A stretch of DNA of 64,000 bases from assembly GCA_018238625.1 (NCBI GenBank), contig JABCSY010000002.1:28097-92096 (forward strand), read 5' to 3'. A program made the translations under genes and the position numbers. This DNA is from Promethearchaeota archaeon (GTDB lineage: Archaea; Asgardarchaeota; Lokiarchaeia; Sigyniarchaeales; SOKP01). Below are positions 24,686 to 33,152 of the stretch, piece after piece. Each line of letters opens with the position of its first letter. The stretch's first letter is position 1. The notes under the pieces were generated by a model. It was not told where the DNA came from and did not search any database. It saw only the letters and a list, made by a program, of their open reading frames with translations.

Positions 24686-25525
24686 ATGAGCCTAATTAAA
24701 TTTAGCAATTTTCATTTTCGATACAAAGGAAATGAAGAATATGCTTTAAATAATATTAATTTAAAAATTGAATCTAACAAATTTATTTTGTTAGCCGGAG
24801 AGACTGGATCTGGAAAAACTTCGTTAATCAGATGCATGAATGGCTTAATCCCCCAATTTTATGCGGGTTATTATAAGGGATCTGTGGAAATCTCAGGAAA
24901 AAATACAACTGAAACATCTATATCAAAATTATCTAAAGATATTGGAATTGTATTTCAAAACCCTGAAAACCAATTAATTGCAATGAATGTAGAACACGAA
25001 ATTGCTTTTGGTTTGGAAAACCTTGGAATTTCGAGGGATGTTATTAAAGAAAGAATTGAAGAAGTTGTAAAAATAACTGAAATTGAAAACATAATGGATA
25101 AAGCACCTTTTGAGATCAGTGGCGGTGAGCAACAACGAGTTGCTATTGCTTCAATTTTAGTATTAGAGCCAAAAATTATCGTTCTAGACGAGCCTACCGC
25201 AAATTTAGACCCTTTTTTTGCTCAAAAAATTATTACTTTATTGAAAAAAATTCAAATTGAAAAGAAAATTACAGTTATAATTAGCGAACATCGAATGGAT
25301 TTGATTGTCCCAATTGTGGACGATATAATCTTGATGAAAGAAGGTGAAGTTATCGCTTACGACGAAAAAGATAAAATAACTAGTGATGACATTTTTGAGA
25401 ATTTAAATATTAATAAACCAAAAATATATTCAATTTTTAATAAATTGAAAAAAAGAAATTTATTTGGGCAAAATATTCCAATATCGATTCAAGATGCTAT
25501 TAATTTATTAAAAACTATTAATTAA
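24686..25525 (+). CDS. ecfA1: ECF transporter ATPase EcfA (first copy)
   Basis: 279-aa ABC ATPase of the energy-coupling-factor (cobalt/vitamin) class. Walker A AGETGSGKTS (about residue 37), Q-loop VFQNPENQLIAMNVEHEIAFGLEN (typical of EcfA), signature ISGGEQQRVAIA, Walker B IIVLDEPTANLDP, and switch His in ISEHRMD. It pairs with the second ATPase encoded 12 bases downstream, and with EcfT, to form the general energising module for small-molecule-binding S components. The S component is not in the window. Confidence 0.93.
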   Translation: MSLIKFSNFHFRYKGNEEYALNNINLKIESNKFILLAGETGSGKTSLIRCMNGLIPQFYAGYYKGSVEISGKNTTETSISKLSKDIGIVFQNPENQLIAMNVEHEIAFGLENLGISRDVIKERIEEVVKITEIENIMDKAPFEISGGEQQRVAIASILVLEPKIIVLDEPTANLDPFFAQKIITLLKKIQIEKKITVIISEHRMDLIVPIVDDIILMKEGEVIAYDEKDKITSDDIFENLNINKPKIYSIFNKLKKRNLFGQNIPISIQDAINLLKTIN

Positions 25526-25537
25526 ATTTGAAAGGTT

Positions 25538-26413
25538 ATGAAGGAAAAGAACTCGCTACCTTTAATAATGATGCATGATGTTGAATATGTTTATTCAAAT
25601 GGGACGGTGGCATTAAAAAAAGTCTCTCTCAACATCAATAAAGGCGAGTTTATAGCAATAATGGGTCAAAACGGAGCGGGAAAAACGACATTAATTCGAA
25701 CTATTAACGGCTTAATCCGCCCTACTAAGGGAGAAATTTTTTTAGAGGGTGAAAATATCGACTCTAAAACTATTGCTACTTTATCTAAAAAAGTAGGAAT
25801 TATTTTTCAAAATCCTACACATCAACTATTTTCTAATACGGTTGAGGATGAAATTAAGTTTTCGTTGAAAAATCTTAATTTAGACAAAGAAGAAATTCAG
25901 ATAAAAGCAGATAAAGTATTAAAAGAATTTAATCTAGAAAAGTATCGAAATCGATCGCCATTAAGTCTATCTGGCGGAGAATCAAAAAAAATAGCTGTTG
26001 CTTCAATTATATGCCGCGACACCGAAATTTTAGTTTTTGACGAGCCAACATTGGGTCAGGATGCAAAAGAAATTAGATTTTTTGTTAAATTATTACATAA
26101 CGAATTAAAAAGGGGGAAAACAATAATTATAGTAACTCATAGTGTAGAATTTACTATAGAGCACGCCCCAAGGACCGTTTTAATGAGCGGAGGAAGAATT
26201 ATTGCTGATGGTCCAACAAAAAATATTCTTACTAATGAATTTTTAGTAGAAAGCTCATCGCTAGTTATGCCACAAATTTATCAACTTAGAATTGAACTTC
26301 AAAAAATTGGAATTGATGTCCCTAAAGAAGTTGTAAAGGAGCAAGAAATGATAAATTTTCTTAACAATTATTTGGAAAATAAGACAACAACTATACCCGA
26401 GGGTCGTCCATAA
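25538..26413 (+). CDS. ecfA2: ECF transporter ATPase EcfA (second copy)
   Basis: 291-aa partner ATPase. Walker A GQNGAGKTTL (about residue 43), IIFQNPTHQLFSNTVEDEIKFSL, signature LSGGESKKIAVAS, Walker B EILVFDEPTLGQD, switch His in VTHSVEF. A C-terminal helical extension is typical of EcfA proteins and contacts the partner subunit. Its stop codon abuts the ecfT start, so the module is one operon. The signature SGGESKK, instead of SGGEQQR, suggests asymmetric roles of the two ATP sites. Confidence 0.92.
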   Translation: MKEKNSLPLIMMHDVEYVYSNGTVALKKVSLNINKGEFIAIMGQNGAGKTTLIRTINGLIRPTKGEIFLEGENIDSKTIATLSKKVGIIFQNPTHQLFSNTVEDEIKFSLKNLNLDKEEIQIKADKVLKEFNLEKYRNRSPLSLSGGESKKIAVASIICRDTEILVFDEPTLGQDAKEIRFFVKLLHNELKRGKTIIIVTHSVEFTIEHAPRTVLMSGGRIIADGPTKNILTNEFLVESSSLVMPQIYQLRIELQKIGIDVPKEVVKEQEMINFLNNYLENKTTTIPEGRP

Positions 26414-27190
26414 ATGTCTTTAGAATTTCTCAGTGCATTCAAATTTTTGAAAAAAGAAACTTTTTTACATAATCTAGATCCAAGAACAAAATTATTGTTA
26501 GCGATAACCTACACTATTAACGCTTTGTTGTTCCAAGAAATCATCCCTTTATTATTAATTTTAATAACTTTACTGCCAATAATTCTTTTAGGACGCTTAT
26601 TTAAACAATGGTTAAGAAGTATCAAAGGAATGTCCTTTCTCTACATTTTTATCATTGTTTTGAACACCCTATTTATCAAGGACAGGGGTTTATCATTTGC
26701 AATAGCCATGATATTAAGAATCTCCATAATGATTTCAGCATTTTCATTGTTTTTCTTAACTGTCGACCCAAACGATTTGACTCTTTCTTTGATTTCTATG
26801 AAGATTTCCTATGAATATGCGTTTTCCTTTTCATTAGCTTTTAGATTCGTTCCAACGATTGCAATAGAGGCTCAAAATATTATGGACGCTCAACAAAGTC
26901 GAGGTTATGAAATGCAACAAAAAGGCATTATTAATCAGGTAAAAAATCTATTTCCTCTCTTAGTCCCTCTAATAATAAGCTCTATAAAAAGAGCTTTTAA
27001 CGTCGCAGAGGCTCTTGAATCAAGGGCTTTTGGAAGTAAAAAGGAGCGTACTTTTTATTTTACTATTAAATATTCAACCAAAGATTGGATATTTACGATA
27101 TATTTGATTTTATTGTCGACTACTCTAATTTTTATTAAGATCCACTTTATTTCAATGCCACTATGGTTTAGATGGAGTTTACCTGTATGA
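26414..27190 (+). CDS. ecfT: ECF transporter transmembrane subunit EcfT
   Basis: 258-aa membrane protein with about 6 hydrophobic segments. Family markers are HNLDPRTKLLLAI near residue 20, the cytoplasmic coupling-helix motif AQQSRGYEMQ (Ala-Arg-Gly type, about residue 160) and AEALESRAFGSKKERT (second Ala-Arg-Gly motif, about residue 199). It couples the two ATPases to an S component. It overlaps the start of the Cgi121 gene by 4 bases (ATGA), so a transporter module and a tRNA-modification subunit share a transcript. Confidence 0.92.
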   Translation: MSLEFLSAFKFLKKETFLHNLDPRTKLLLAITYTINALLFQEIIPLLLILITLLPIILLGRLFKQWLRSIKGMSFLYIFIIVLNTLFIKDRGLSFAIAMILRISIMISAFSLFFLTVDPNDLTLSLISMKISYEYAFSFSLAFRFVPTIAIEAQNIMDAQQSRGYEMQQKGIINQVKNLFPLLVPLIISSIKRAFNVAEALESRAFGSKKERTFYFTIKYSTKDWIFTIYLILLSTTLIFIKIHFISMPLWFRWSLPV

Positions 27191-27843
27191 TCATAAATTC
27201 TTTCAAAGGTTTAAACGAAAATCTTAAGTATTACGTAGGAATTAATCAAATTGAGGTTGAGCCAGAAGAATTATCTTTAGAAAAGCTATTAAAATTAATT
27301 GAAGTTATACAAAAAAATCATAATGACACTGTATTACAATTTTTCAACGAAAAGTATGTTCTAAATAAAGAACATATATTTCACGCTTGTTATTTCGTTC
27401 AAAACGCTTTTTTTAATAAAATTAATATTTCAAATAAAAAAAATATTGAACTTTTTTTATATTTGGCAGCTAAAAGGCAAATTAAGTTAGGTCTCGAAGA
27501 TTTTGGGATAGATAATTATAATATTAACAATCGTAGAATTAGTTTTTGTGTAATCTCGTCGAAAAACAACGTTAAGCAAATTAATTTGGAAGTAAATGAG
27601 TATTTAGGTTCTAAAGACATGAGTTTAAATTTAGAAGAACCATCTATAGAAAAATACAAAATCGTTAAAAATTATTTTAATTTTTCTAATAAGCAAATTT
27701 TAACTGTGTTAAAGTCATATGGGATTAAACTAAGTTACATAGAACCGAACGAGAAAAATATCGTTAATCTATTTAGAGCTTTAAACGATTTATTATGTGA
27801 AGAGATGGCTTTGTTAAGTTTAGAGAAAACAAGATCTGATTAG
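27187..27843 (+). CDS. cgi121: KEOPS subunit Cgi121
   Basis: 218 aa from ATG 27187 (an ATG at 27172 is in frame but lies inside ecfT). The block VLQFFNEKYVLNKEHIFHACYFVQNAF followed by IELFLYLAAKRQIKLGLEDFGI matches Cgi121 (quoted in parts: LQFFNEKYVLNKEHIFHACY and ELFLYLAAKRQIKLGLEDFG). Cgi121 binds the Bud32 kinase and the tRNA 3' CCA end within KEOPS. The C-terminal 70 residues (including EEPSIEKYKIVKNYFNFSNK) are longer than the minimal family. It ends 4 bases into the convergent THUMP gene. Confidence 0.8.
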   Translation: MIINSFKGLNENLKYYVGINQIEVEPEELSLEKLLKLIEVIQKNHNDTVLQFFNEKYVLNKEHIFHACYFVQNAFFNKINISNKKNIELFLYLAAKRQIKLGLEDFGIDNYNINNRRISFCVISSKNNVKQINLEVNEYLGSKDMSLNLEEPSIEKYKIVKNYFNFSNKQILTVLKSYGIKLSYIEPNEKNIVNLFRALNDLLCEEMALLSLEKTRSD

Positions 27844-28370
27844 AGCCTATTAAACTTATTATTAATCCTAACTAAATCGTTTGGGTTTAAAAAAGAAATT
27901 CCAGTAACATTTCCCAGGATTTCTATCCTTATAATTTTGTCTGGATTATCCAAATTAACTTTATTATTAACAATTTTAGCAACCAATTCAATAACAGTGT
28001 CTCTTTCTACCAATTCATTTTTTCTACGTATTAAATCAATCTTAAAAGACTGATCTTCATTAATATAAATGCGATAATATTTATCTACGAATTCTTTGAT
28101 AGTTTTTGTATTAGTTTCACAAACATAATCAATTGGGGTAATTTTTAAAACGAACTGAAAAAAATTAGGATCATTTTCTATTATGTTTTTAATTCTAGAT
28201 ATAACTTCTTTACGATCAAGATTAGTTACTGCTGTTATCAATCCAGGATACTTTAGCCCTGATATAATAGGGTATTTGTCGCCACACATTAACAGAGTAA
28301 ACCAGATTTCTGCTTTTGCGTTTGTCTCGTTATATCTTGAGGTTGAGATCAATAGATTAAAGTTGTTCAA
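27840..28370 (-). CDS. THUMP-domain RNA-binding protein (Tan1-like)
   Basis: 176 aa. NLLISTSRYNETNAKAEIWF at the start, LKYPGLITAVTNLDRKEVISRI, and the C-terminal core AKIVNNKVNLDNPDKIIRIEILGNVTGISFLNPNDL (given in pieces: VNLDNPDKIIRIEILGN, TGISFLNP) define a THUMP domain as in Tan1, the tRNA-binding adaptor for N4-acetylcytidine formation. No catalytic domain is present, so it probably targets a partner enzyme to tRNA. TTG start with GGAGTAAAAT upstream. It follows the Sua5 gene by 16 bases on the same strand, forming a tRNA-modification pair. Confidence 0.8.
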   Translation of the reverse strand: MNNFNLLISTSRYNETNAKAEIWFTLLMCGDKYPIISGLKYPGLITAVTNLDRKEVISRIKNIIENDPNFFQFVLKITPIDYVCETNTKTIKEFVDKYYRIYINEDQSFKIDLIRRKNELVERDTVIELVAKIVNNKVNLDNPDKIIRIEILGNVTGISFLNPNDLVRINNKFNRL

Positions 28371-28386
28371 ATTTTACTCCTTATTT

Positions 28387-29055
28387 TTAATCTTCCTTTA
28401 TTTCTAAAATGCTTTCGATATCTTCTTCTTCTATCAACCCAATTCGCAGTAATTTTAACTTTTCTGAGCTACAATCAACGATTGTCGTAGGAACTTTCGA
28501 TTGTGATTTTCCTCCATCGATTATTAAATCAATAGGTGTTAAGAATTTTTTCGCAACTTCGCTTCCACTAATAGATGCTGTCTCTCCAGAATAGTTTGCT
28601 GAAGTCCCAATTATCCCACCAAAGCATCCTTTTAATTTCAGTTTTTTTAAGATATGTAAAACGATCTCGTTTTCAGGAATACGGATACCAATAGTATTCT
28701 GAAAAGCAGTAACTTCTGGAGGAATGATATTTGGTTCTTTTTTTTTTAAAATTAAGGTTAGTTGACCAGGCCAAAAGTGATCTGCTAGCTTTCTACCTAA
28801 AATGTTAAACTCAGCTATTTTAGAAGCTTCCTCAACATCAGCTACTAACAATAACAATCCTTTAGATCGTTCTCGAAATTTTATTTCGTAAATTTTTTCA
28901 ATAGCATTAAGATTTGTTGGATCACATCCAAGCCCATAGACAGAATTGGTAGGAAAAGCGATAACTTTTCCTTCTATTATGTTTTCCACTACAATATCTA
29001 GAAAATATTCAATTTCTTCTATTTTTTTTCCCGCTAATTTAATTAAAAAACCCAT
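28387..29055 (-). CDS. L-threonylcarbamoyladenylate synthase (Sua5/YrdC)
   Basis: 222-aa YrdC-fold enzyme making threonylcarbamoyl-AMP from threonine, bicarbonate and ATP, the first step of t6A. Motifs: VIAFPTNSVYGLGCDPTNLNA (in parts: AFPTNSVYGLGCDPTN), KIYEIKFRERSKGLLLLV (KxR motif), FWPGQLTLIL, TIGIRIPEN and GTSANYSGE. The extra C-terminal Sua5 domain is missing, so it is the short YrdC/TsaC type. Its neighbours include the two KEOPS subunits encoded at 22947 and 27187. Confidence 0.9.
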   Translation of the reverse strand: MGFLIKLAGKKIEEIEYFLDIVVENIIEGKVIAFPTNSVYGLGCDPTNLNAIEKIYEIKFRERSKGLLLLVADVEEASKIAEFNILGRKLADHFWPGQLTLILKKKEPNIIPPEVTAFQNTIGIRIPENEIVLHILKKLKLKGCFGGIIGTSANYSGETASISGSEVAKKFLTPIDLIIDGGKSQSKVPTTIVDCSSEKLKLLRIGLIEEEDIESILEIKED

Positions 29056-29119
29056 AATATTCGGTTAAAATGTAAATGTAAATTAATAATAGAAAATGAA
29101 GATAGTAATAATTTAAAGA

Positions 29120-30061
29120 TTATTTTTGGTAATTATCTTGACAACTTAACTCAGCAGCAATTCGTTCCCAATTACGATCGAGGCGTTCTTGTAGTTCAAT
29201 TAAATCCTTTTCTGAAAGTTTTGAGAATCTTTTTTGATTCGAAAGATAGTCGATCAATGGCGTCCTCTTAGATGGGTCTAATAGTGGTTGGCTCTTTTTT
29301 GAAAGTTTCATTATACCATTTTCAATCTCATATAATATCCAAGAACCCGTTTTAACGGCCAAGCGCGCTAGTTCAATTGTACTTTCGGATTGATACCCCC
29401 ATCCCGGTGGACATGGTGCTAGAATGTGAATGTATCTACATCCCTTAATTGATTTTGCTTTCTTAAATTTATCGTAAAGATCAAGCGGTTCACTAACACT
29501 ACATGTGGCAACATATGGAATCTCGTGAGCTGCCATTATAGCTGGAAGATTTTTCTTGTACCTTTCTTTTCCCAATGTTGTTGTCGTTGTAACAGCCCCG
29601 TGAGGCGTGCTTGATGATCTCTGGATGCCCGTATTCATGTAGGCCTCGTTATCGTAACAGCAATAAATAAAATCAGAATTTCTTTCAGCAGCTCCACTTA
29701 GACCTTGAATACCAATGTCCGTCGTACCTCCATCTCCAGCAAAAACTAGAGTTGTCATTTCCCCCCATACTTTACCTGGAAATCGATAATTCTTTGCTTT
29801 GAATGCGGCAGACATCCCAGTTGCTGCCGCTGCTGCCGCTGCAAATGCCATGTTTGTAAAGGGAAAGTTTGGTGCAGCTTTAGGCCATAATCCTACTACT
29901 ACATTTAAACAACTAGCTGGCGTTACTAACGCTGTTTTAGGTCCTAACGCTTTCATTGCCCATCGTAGGGCAATTTCGAGACCACAACCAGCACAACAAG
30001 AATTGCCTGGAAGAAAAAACTCTTCTTGGCAAGATTCTAATGCTTCTTTTAATTTTACCAT
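29120..30061 (-). CDS. porB: 2-oxoacid:ferredoxin oxidoreductase beta subunit (PorB)
   Basis: 313 aa. Cysteines ligating a [4Fe-4S] cluster lie in GNSCCAGCGLEIALRW (about residue 20), a third in a downstream CCYDNEAYMNTG region, and the thiamine-diphosphate motif is FAGDGGTTDIGIQGLSG (about residue 108). HILAPCPPGW near residue 211 is typical. It catalyses the TPP-dependent decarboxylation of pyruvate (or a related 2-oxoacid) to acyl-CoA with ferredoxin reduction. Last gene of porCDAB, 3 bases after porA. Pyruvate is the most likely substrate given the CCAGCG and CPPGW contexts. Confidence 0.93.
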   Translation of the reverse strand: MVKLKEALESCQEEFFLPGNSCCAGCGLEIALRWAMKALGPKTALVTPASCLNVVVGLWPKAAPNFPFTNMAFAAAAAAATGMSAAFKAKNYRFPGKVWGEMTTLVFAGDGGTTDIGIQGLSGAAERNSDFIYCCYDNEAYMNTGIQRSSSTPHGAVTTTTTLGKERYKKNLPAIMAAHEIPYVATCSVSEPLDLYDKFKKAKSIKGCRYIHILAPCPPGWGYQSESTIELARLAVKTGSWILYEIENGIMKLSKKSQPLLDPSKRTPLIDYLSNQKRFSKLSEKDLIELQERLDRNWERIAAELSCQDNYQK

Positions 30062-30064
30062 TAC

Positions 30065-31321
30065 CTATTTCACCTCTAATAGCCCATCCCAATAAGTGCC
30101 ATAAAGCATATCTTTTGGGAGCTCTCCGGTTTCGTTTAGTTTTATTAGCATTTTTAATTGATTTTTTTGTTGTTCTAAAGTAACTTCTCTTCCGCCTAAA
30201 CCGTTTATCATTGGCAATATTCTAGCGGTACCCTTAACATCGTGTAAAGCTGTTTTTACCTCAGAGCTCACAGGTCCTCCCGTTGGGCTTCCAAACGCCG
30301 TTGCTCTATCAACTACTCCAAGAAGTGGGACTTTTTTAGCAATTTCAATAATATCTTCAACTGGAAAAGGTCTTAAATACCTTAATTTAACCATACCAAC
30401 TTTATACCCTTCTTCTCTCAAATCATCAACTGCTTGTTCCATTTGTAGAGCTAAGTCCCCATAAATTACCATTCCTACGTCTGCTCCATCCATTTTATAT
30501 TCTTGAATTAAACCGTTTCCGTAATTTCTACCAAAGGCCTTTTCAAAATCTTTTGCTACACTCTTGATTTTCTCTTTAGCTCTAATCATGGCATCGTGGA
30601 TCTTCATTCTGAATTCGTAATAGAATCCCGATGGCATAATGAGATTTCCAAACATTAGAGGCCTTTCCGGATCGATCCACATATGAGGCCATCCCTTTTC
30701 ATCTGGCAAAGGTGGTAAAAATGAATCAACTAGATCTTGATCTTCAATTATTACAGGTTTAGACGTGTGAGATAATATAAATCCTCCATAAGCGACGAAC
30801 TTAGGCAATAAAACCTCGTAATCTTCGCATATCTTATAGGACATTAATACTTCGTCGTAAATTTCTTGATGAGTCGCACAAAACGCAGTCATCCATCCAG
30901 TGTCCCGACAACTAATAACATCTGTAAAATCAGCCCATATATTCCATGGTGGAGCTGCCCCCCTTGATGCAATGGTGGTGACAATTGGCAATCTGGACCC
31001 ACTAGCCCAATGAAGCATTTCAAACATGTAGAAAAGACCTTGTCCTGCCGTTGCTGTAAAAGTTCGAGTTCCAGCCATACTTGCTGTAATTACTGAAGCC
31101 ATTACAGAATGTTCAGACTCCACTTTTATATACTGAGTTCCTGGCATTAAACCATTATCGACAAATTCAGAAAGCTTTTCTACTACAGTTGTTTGAGGTG
31201 TAATTGGATAAGCGCTTATTACTTGAACCCTAGCAGATTTAGCAGCATAAGCAGCAGAGATGTTTCCTTTTAATACTATGGTTTCTTTTTCTTGAATAAA
31301 ATCATTTGTGGCTTCAACCAT
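30065..31321 (-). CDS. porA: 2-oxoacid:ferredoxin oxidoreductase alpha subunit (PorA)
   Basis: 418 aa. [13 protein letters not shown] (about residue 38), [28 protein letters not shown] (pieces: [24 protein letters not shown]) and [11 protein letters not shown] mark the pyrimidine-binding domain of the alpha subunit. The C-terminal half carries the transketolase-like domain II. It pairs with PorB to form the TPP site. The gene overlaps the end of porD by 8 bases. Four-gene layout gamma-delta-alpha-beta is standard for archaeal pyruvate:ferredoxin oxidoreductase. Confidence 0.94.
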   Translation of the reverse strand: MVEATNDFIQEKETIVLKGNISAAYAAKSARVQVISAYPITPQTTVVEKLSEFVDNGLMPGTQYIKVESEHSVMASVITASMAGTRTFTATAGQGLFYMFEMLHWASGSRLPIVTTIASRGAAPPWNIWADFTDVISCRDTGWMTAFCATHQEIYDEVLMSYKICEDYEVLLPKFVAYGGFILSHTSKPVIIEDQDLVDSFLPPLPDEKGWPHMWIDPERPLMFGNLIMPSGFYYEFRMKIHDAMIRAKEKIKSVAKDFEKAFGRNYGNGLIQEYKMDGADVGMVIYGDLALQMEQAVDDLREEGYKVGMVKLRYLRPFPVEDIIEIAKKVPLLGVVDRATAFGSPTGGPVSSEVKTALHDVKGTARILPMINGLGGREVTLEQQKNQLKMLIKLNETGELPKDMLYGTYWDGLLEVK

Positions 31322-31664
31322 CTTTTATATCACTCTCTCTAATCATTTCAATATTTTTAGTAGGACATTCTTTTGCGCAGATTCCACATCCTTTACAATA
31401 CAATAAATCAATTTCAAAATGCCCATCTTCTTTCTTTTCAATAACGCCTTCGGGACAGTACATCCAACAAAATCCGCATTTATTACAATTTTCTTGATCT
31501 ATTATCGGTCTAAACGTTCTCCAATCTCCAGTTGTTCCCATATTTCCTTCAATTGGTAGGGAAATAGGAATTGGAGATAATTCTTTCCAATTTTTATATT
31601 CTTGAACTTTGGGACGTTCTTCTTTAGATTTATTAATCTTTTTCCATTTTTCAGATTCAGACAT
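31314..31664 (-). CDS. porD: 2-oxoacid:ferredoxin oxidoreductase delta subunit (PorD)
   Basis: 116-aa ferredoxin-like subunit with two [4Fe-4S] motifs: [14 protein letters not shown] (about residue 59) and [15 protein letters not shown] (about residue 90). These relay electrons from the TPP/PorB cluster to soluble ferredoxin. An N-terminal Lys/Glu-rich stretch of about 30 residues precedes the conserved [11 protein letters not shown] segment. It is 2 bases after porC and overlaps porA, consistent with tight co-translation. Confidence 0.94.
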   Translation of the reverse strand: MSESEKWKKINKSKEERPKVQEYKNWKELSPIPISLPIEGNMGTTGDWRTFRPIIDQENCNKCGFCWMYCPEGVIEKKEDGHFEIDLLYCKGCGICAKECPTKNIEMIRESDIKDG

Positions 31665-31666
31665 AT

Positions 31667-32242
31667 TTATACCTCCCTTACAGACTCATAAGCGTCTTTT
31701 GCCACAGTCATGTTTTTCTCTAACCTATTTTCTCCAAATTCTTTTTTAAGAACTTTTTCCATAATCTTAAGATCGTAAAACCCCGTAATTTTACCAAAAG
31801 CCCCTAACATAGGTATATTTAGAATTGGTCCACTAGAATGCATGAATCCTCTATTGATGCAAATCCCTGTTGCATCTATTAGATAGATCTTTAGGTTTTT
31901 TGGAAATAAACTTAAATCGATCGGTTTAGCGCTATTAATTAAAAGTGTGACTCCTTCCTTAATCGTTTCTTTCACTCTTGGAATATCTAACAATGAAGTA
32001 TCAAAAACCATGATGTAATCGGGATTGACTACACTGTCGTAAGTCTTTATAGGTTTATTCCTTGAGAACTTAGTGAATGCTTGAATTGGAGCACCTCTTC
32101 GTTCAGCACCTATAATTGGGATCGCAATAGCATCTTTAAAGCCTTTTTCAAAGGTTAATTGTGCTAATAACTGACTAGCAGTAATAGCCGTCTGACCACC
32201 CCTACCATGGTAGGTTACTTCTACAATTTCATTATCTGTCAA
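31667..32242 (-). CDS. porC: 2-oxoacid:ferredoxin oxidoreductase gamma subunit (PorC)
   Basis: 191 aa. It has the gamma-subunit start [21 protein letters not shown] and [16 protein letters not shown] (about residue 46), and ends with the usual helical segment. It is the structural subunit contacting CoA and the alpha subunit. TTG start with GTGA seven bases upstream (minus strand). It is first in the porCDAB operon. The 270-base AT-rich gap to its right should contain the operon promoter and the divergent ZPR1 promoter. Confidence 0.93.
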   Translation of the reverse strand: MTDNEIVEVTYHGRGGQTAITASQLLAQLTFEKGFKDAIAIPIIGAERRGAPIQAFTKFSRNKPIKTYDSVVNPDYIMVFDTSLLDIPRVKETIKEGVTLLINSAKPIDLSLFPKNLKIYLIDATGICINRGFMHSSGPILNIPMLGAFGKITGFYDLKIMEKVLKKEFGENRLEKNMTVAKDAYESVREV

Positions 32243-32514
32243 ATCTTTTTCACTTATTCGTTATAGAAAATTATAAACATTAAATTTGTACTAATACGGT
32301 TATTCTAGTGATTTTCACATAAAATTATTGGTGTACTATTAATTATTTCCAATACATTAAAAATTTCTGGAAAAAATTTATAAGTAAGCTGTTTAATAAG
32401 CAATAGACCACTATAAAGAATAAAATACCCAAAAAAATTCTCACTTAATTGAATCAAAGAAGTTTTAGAATTTTTACATCAATTACAATAATTTAACTAT
32501 ATATAAGTGAAATT

Positions 32515-33084
32515 ATGTCAGAGAGAGCTGAAAAAACCGAAATTAATTATTCTTTTAAATGTCCAATTTGTAGCGAAGGAAAAATTGAAATCAGTAAGGT
32601 GACATATGATGTACCAGACGGAGATAAAATTTTAATTATTAAATTTGAATGTAACTTATGTAATTATTCTAACAATGATATAATCCCTTTAACAACTAAT
32701 TTTACGCCAGGTATTATGAAGTTAAAGGTTACAAGTGAAGACGACCTAAAATCTAAAATATATCGTTCCCCCGTAGGGGCATTAGAAATTCCAGAATTAG
32801 AATTAATTGTTAACCCGGGTCCTAGAGCTGATTTTTATTATACCAATGTAGAGGGTATTTTATTTCGATTTGAAAACGCAGTTTCAATATATCGGAAAAA
32901 TCTCGAAGATGATGACGCTCAAATAAAAGAAATTGATAAAATTTTAAAAGACTTGGGAAAGGCATTAAAGGGAGAATTTAAGTTCACACTGATTATAACT
33001 GATACAGGAGGGGGAAGTTATATTATTCCTAACGATAAATCAAAATATTCATTCGAAAAATTTGAGCCGAAAGAATTAAATTAA
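32515..33084 (+). CDS. ZPR1-type zinc-finger protein
   Basis: 189 aa. One C4 zinc finger, CPICSEGK (about residue 17) and CNLCNYSNND (about residue 44), joined to the ZPR1 beta-helical domain with GPRADFYYTNVEGIL (about residue 101). Eukaryotic ZPR1 has two such modules and acts as an eEF1A folding chaperone; archaea generally carry one. A similar role with aEF1A is inferred from family only. It is a single gene with an ATG start, divergent from the Por operon. Confidence 0.88.
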   Translation: MSERAEKTEINYSFKCPICSEGKIEISKVTYDVPDGDKILIIKFECNLCNYSNNDIIPLTTNFTPGIMKLKVTSEDDLKSKIYRSPVGALEIPELELIVNPGPRADFYYTNVEGILFRFENAVSIYRKNLEDDDAQIKEIDKILKDLGKALKGEFKFTLIITDTGGGSYIIPNDKSKYSFEKFEPKELN

Positions 33085-33152
33085 AGGAAATCATCATTAT
33101 TTTTTTATAAATATTAATGAAAAAAATAGAATTATTAAAAATGTGAAATCAA

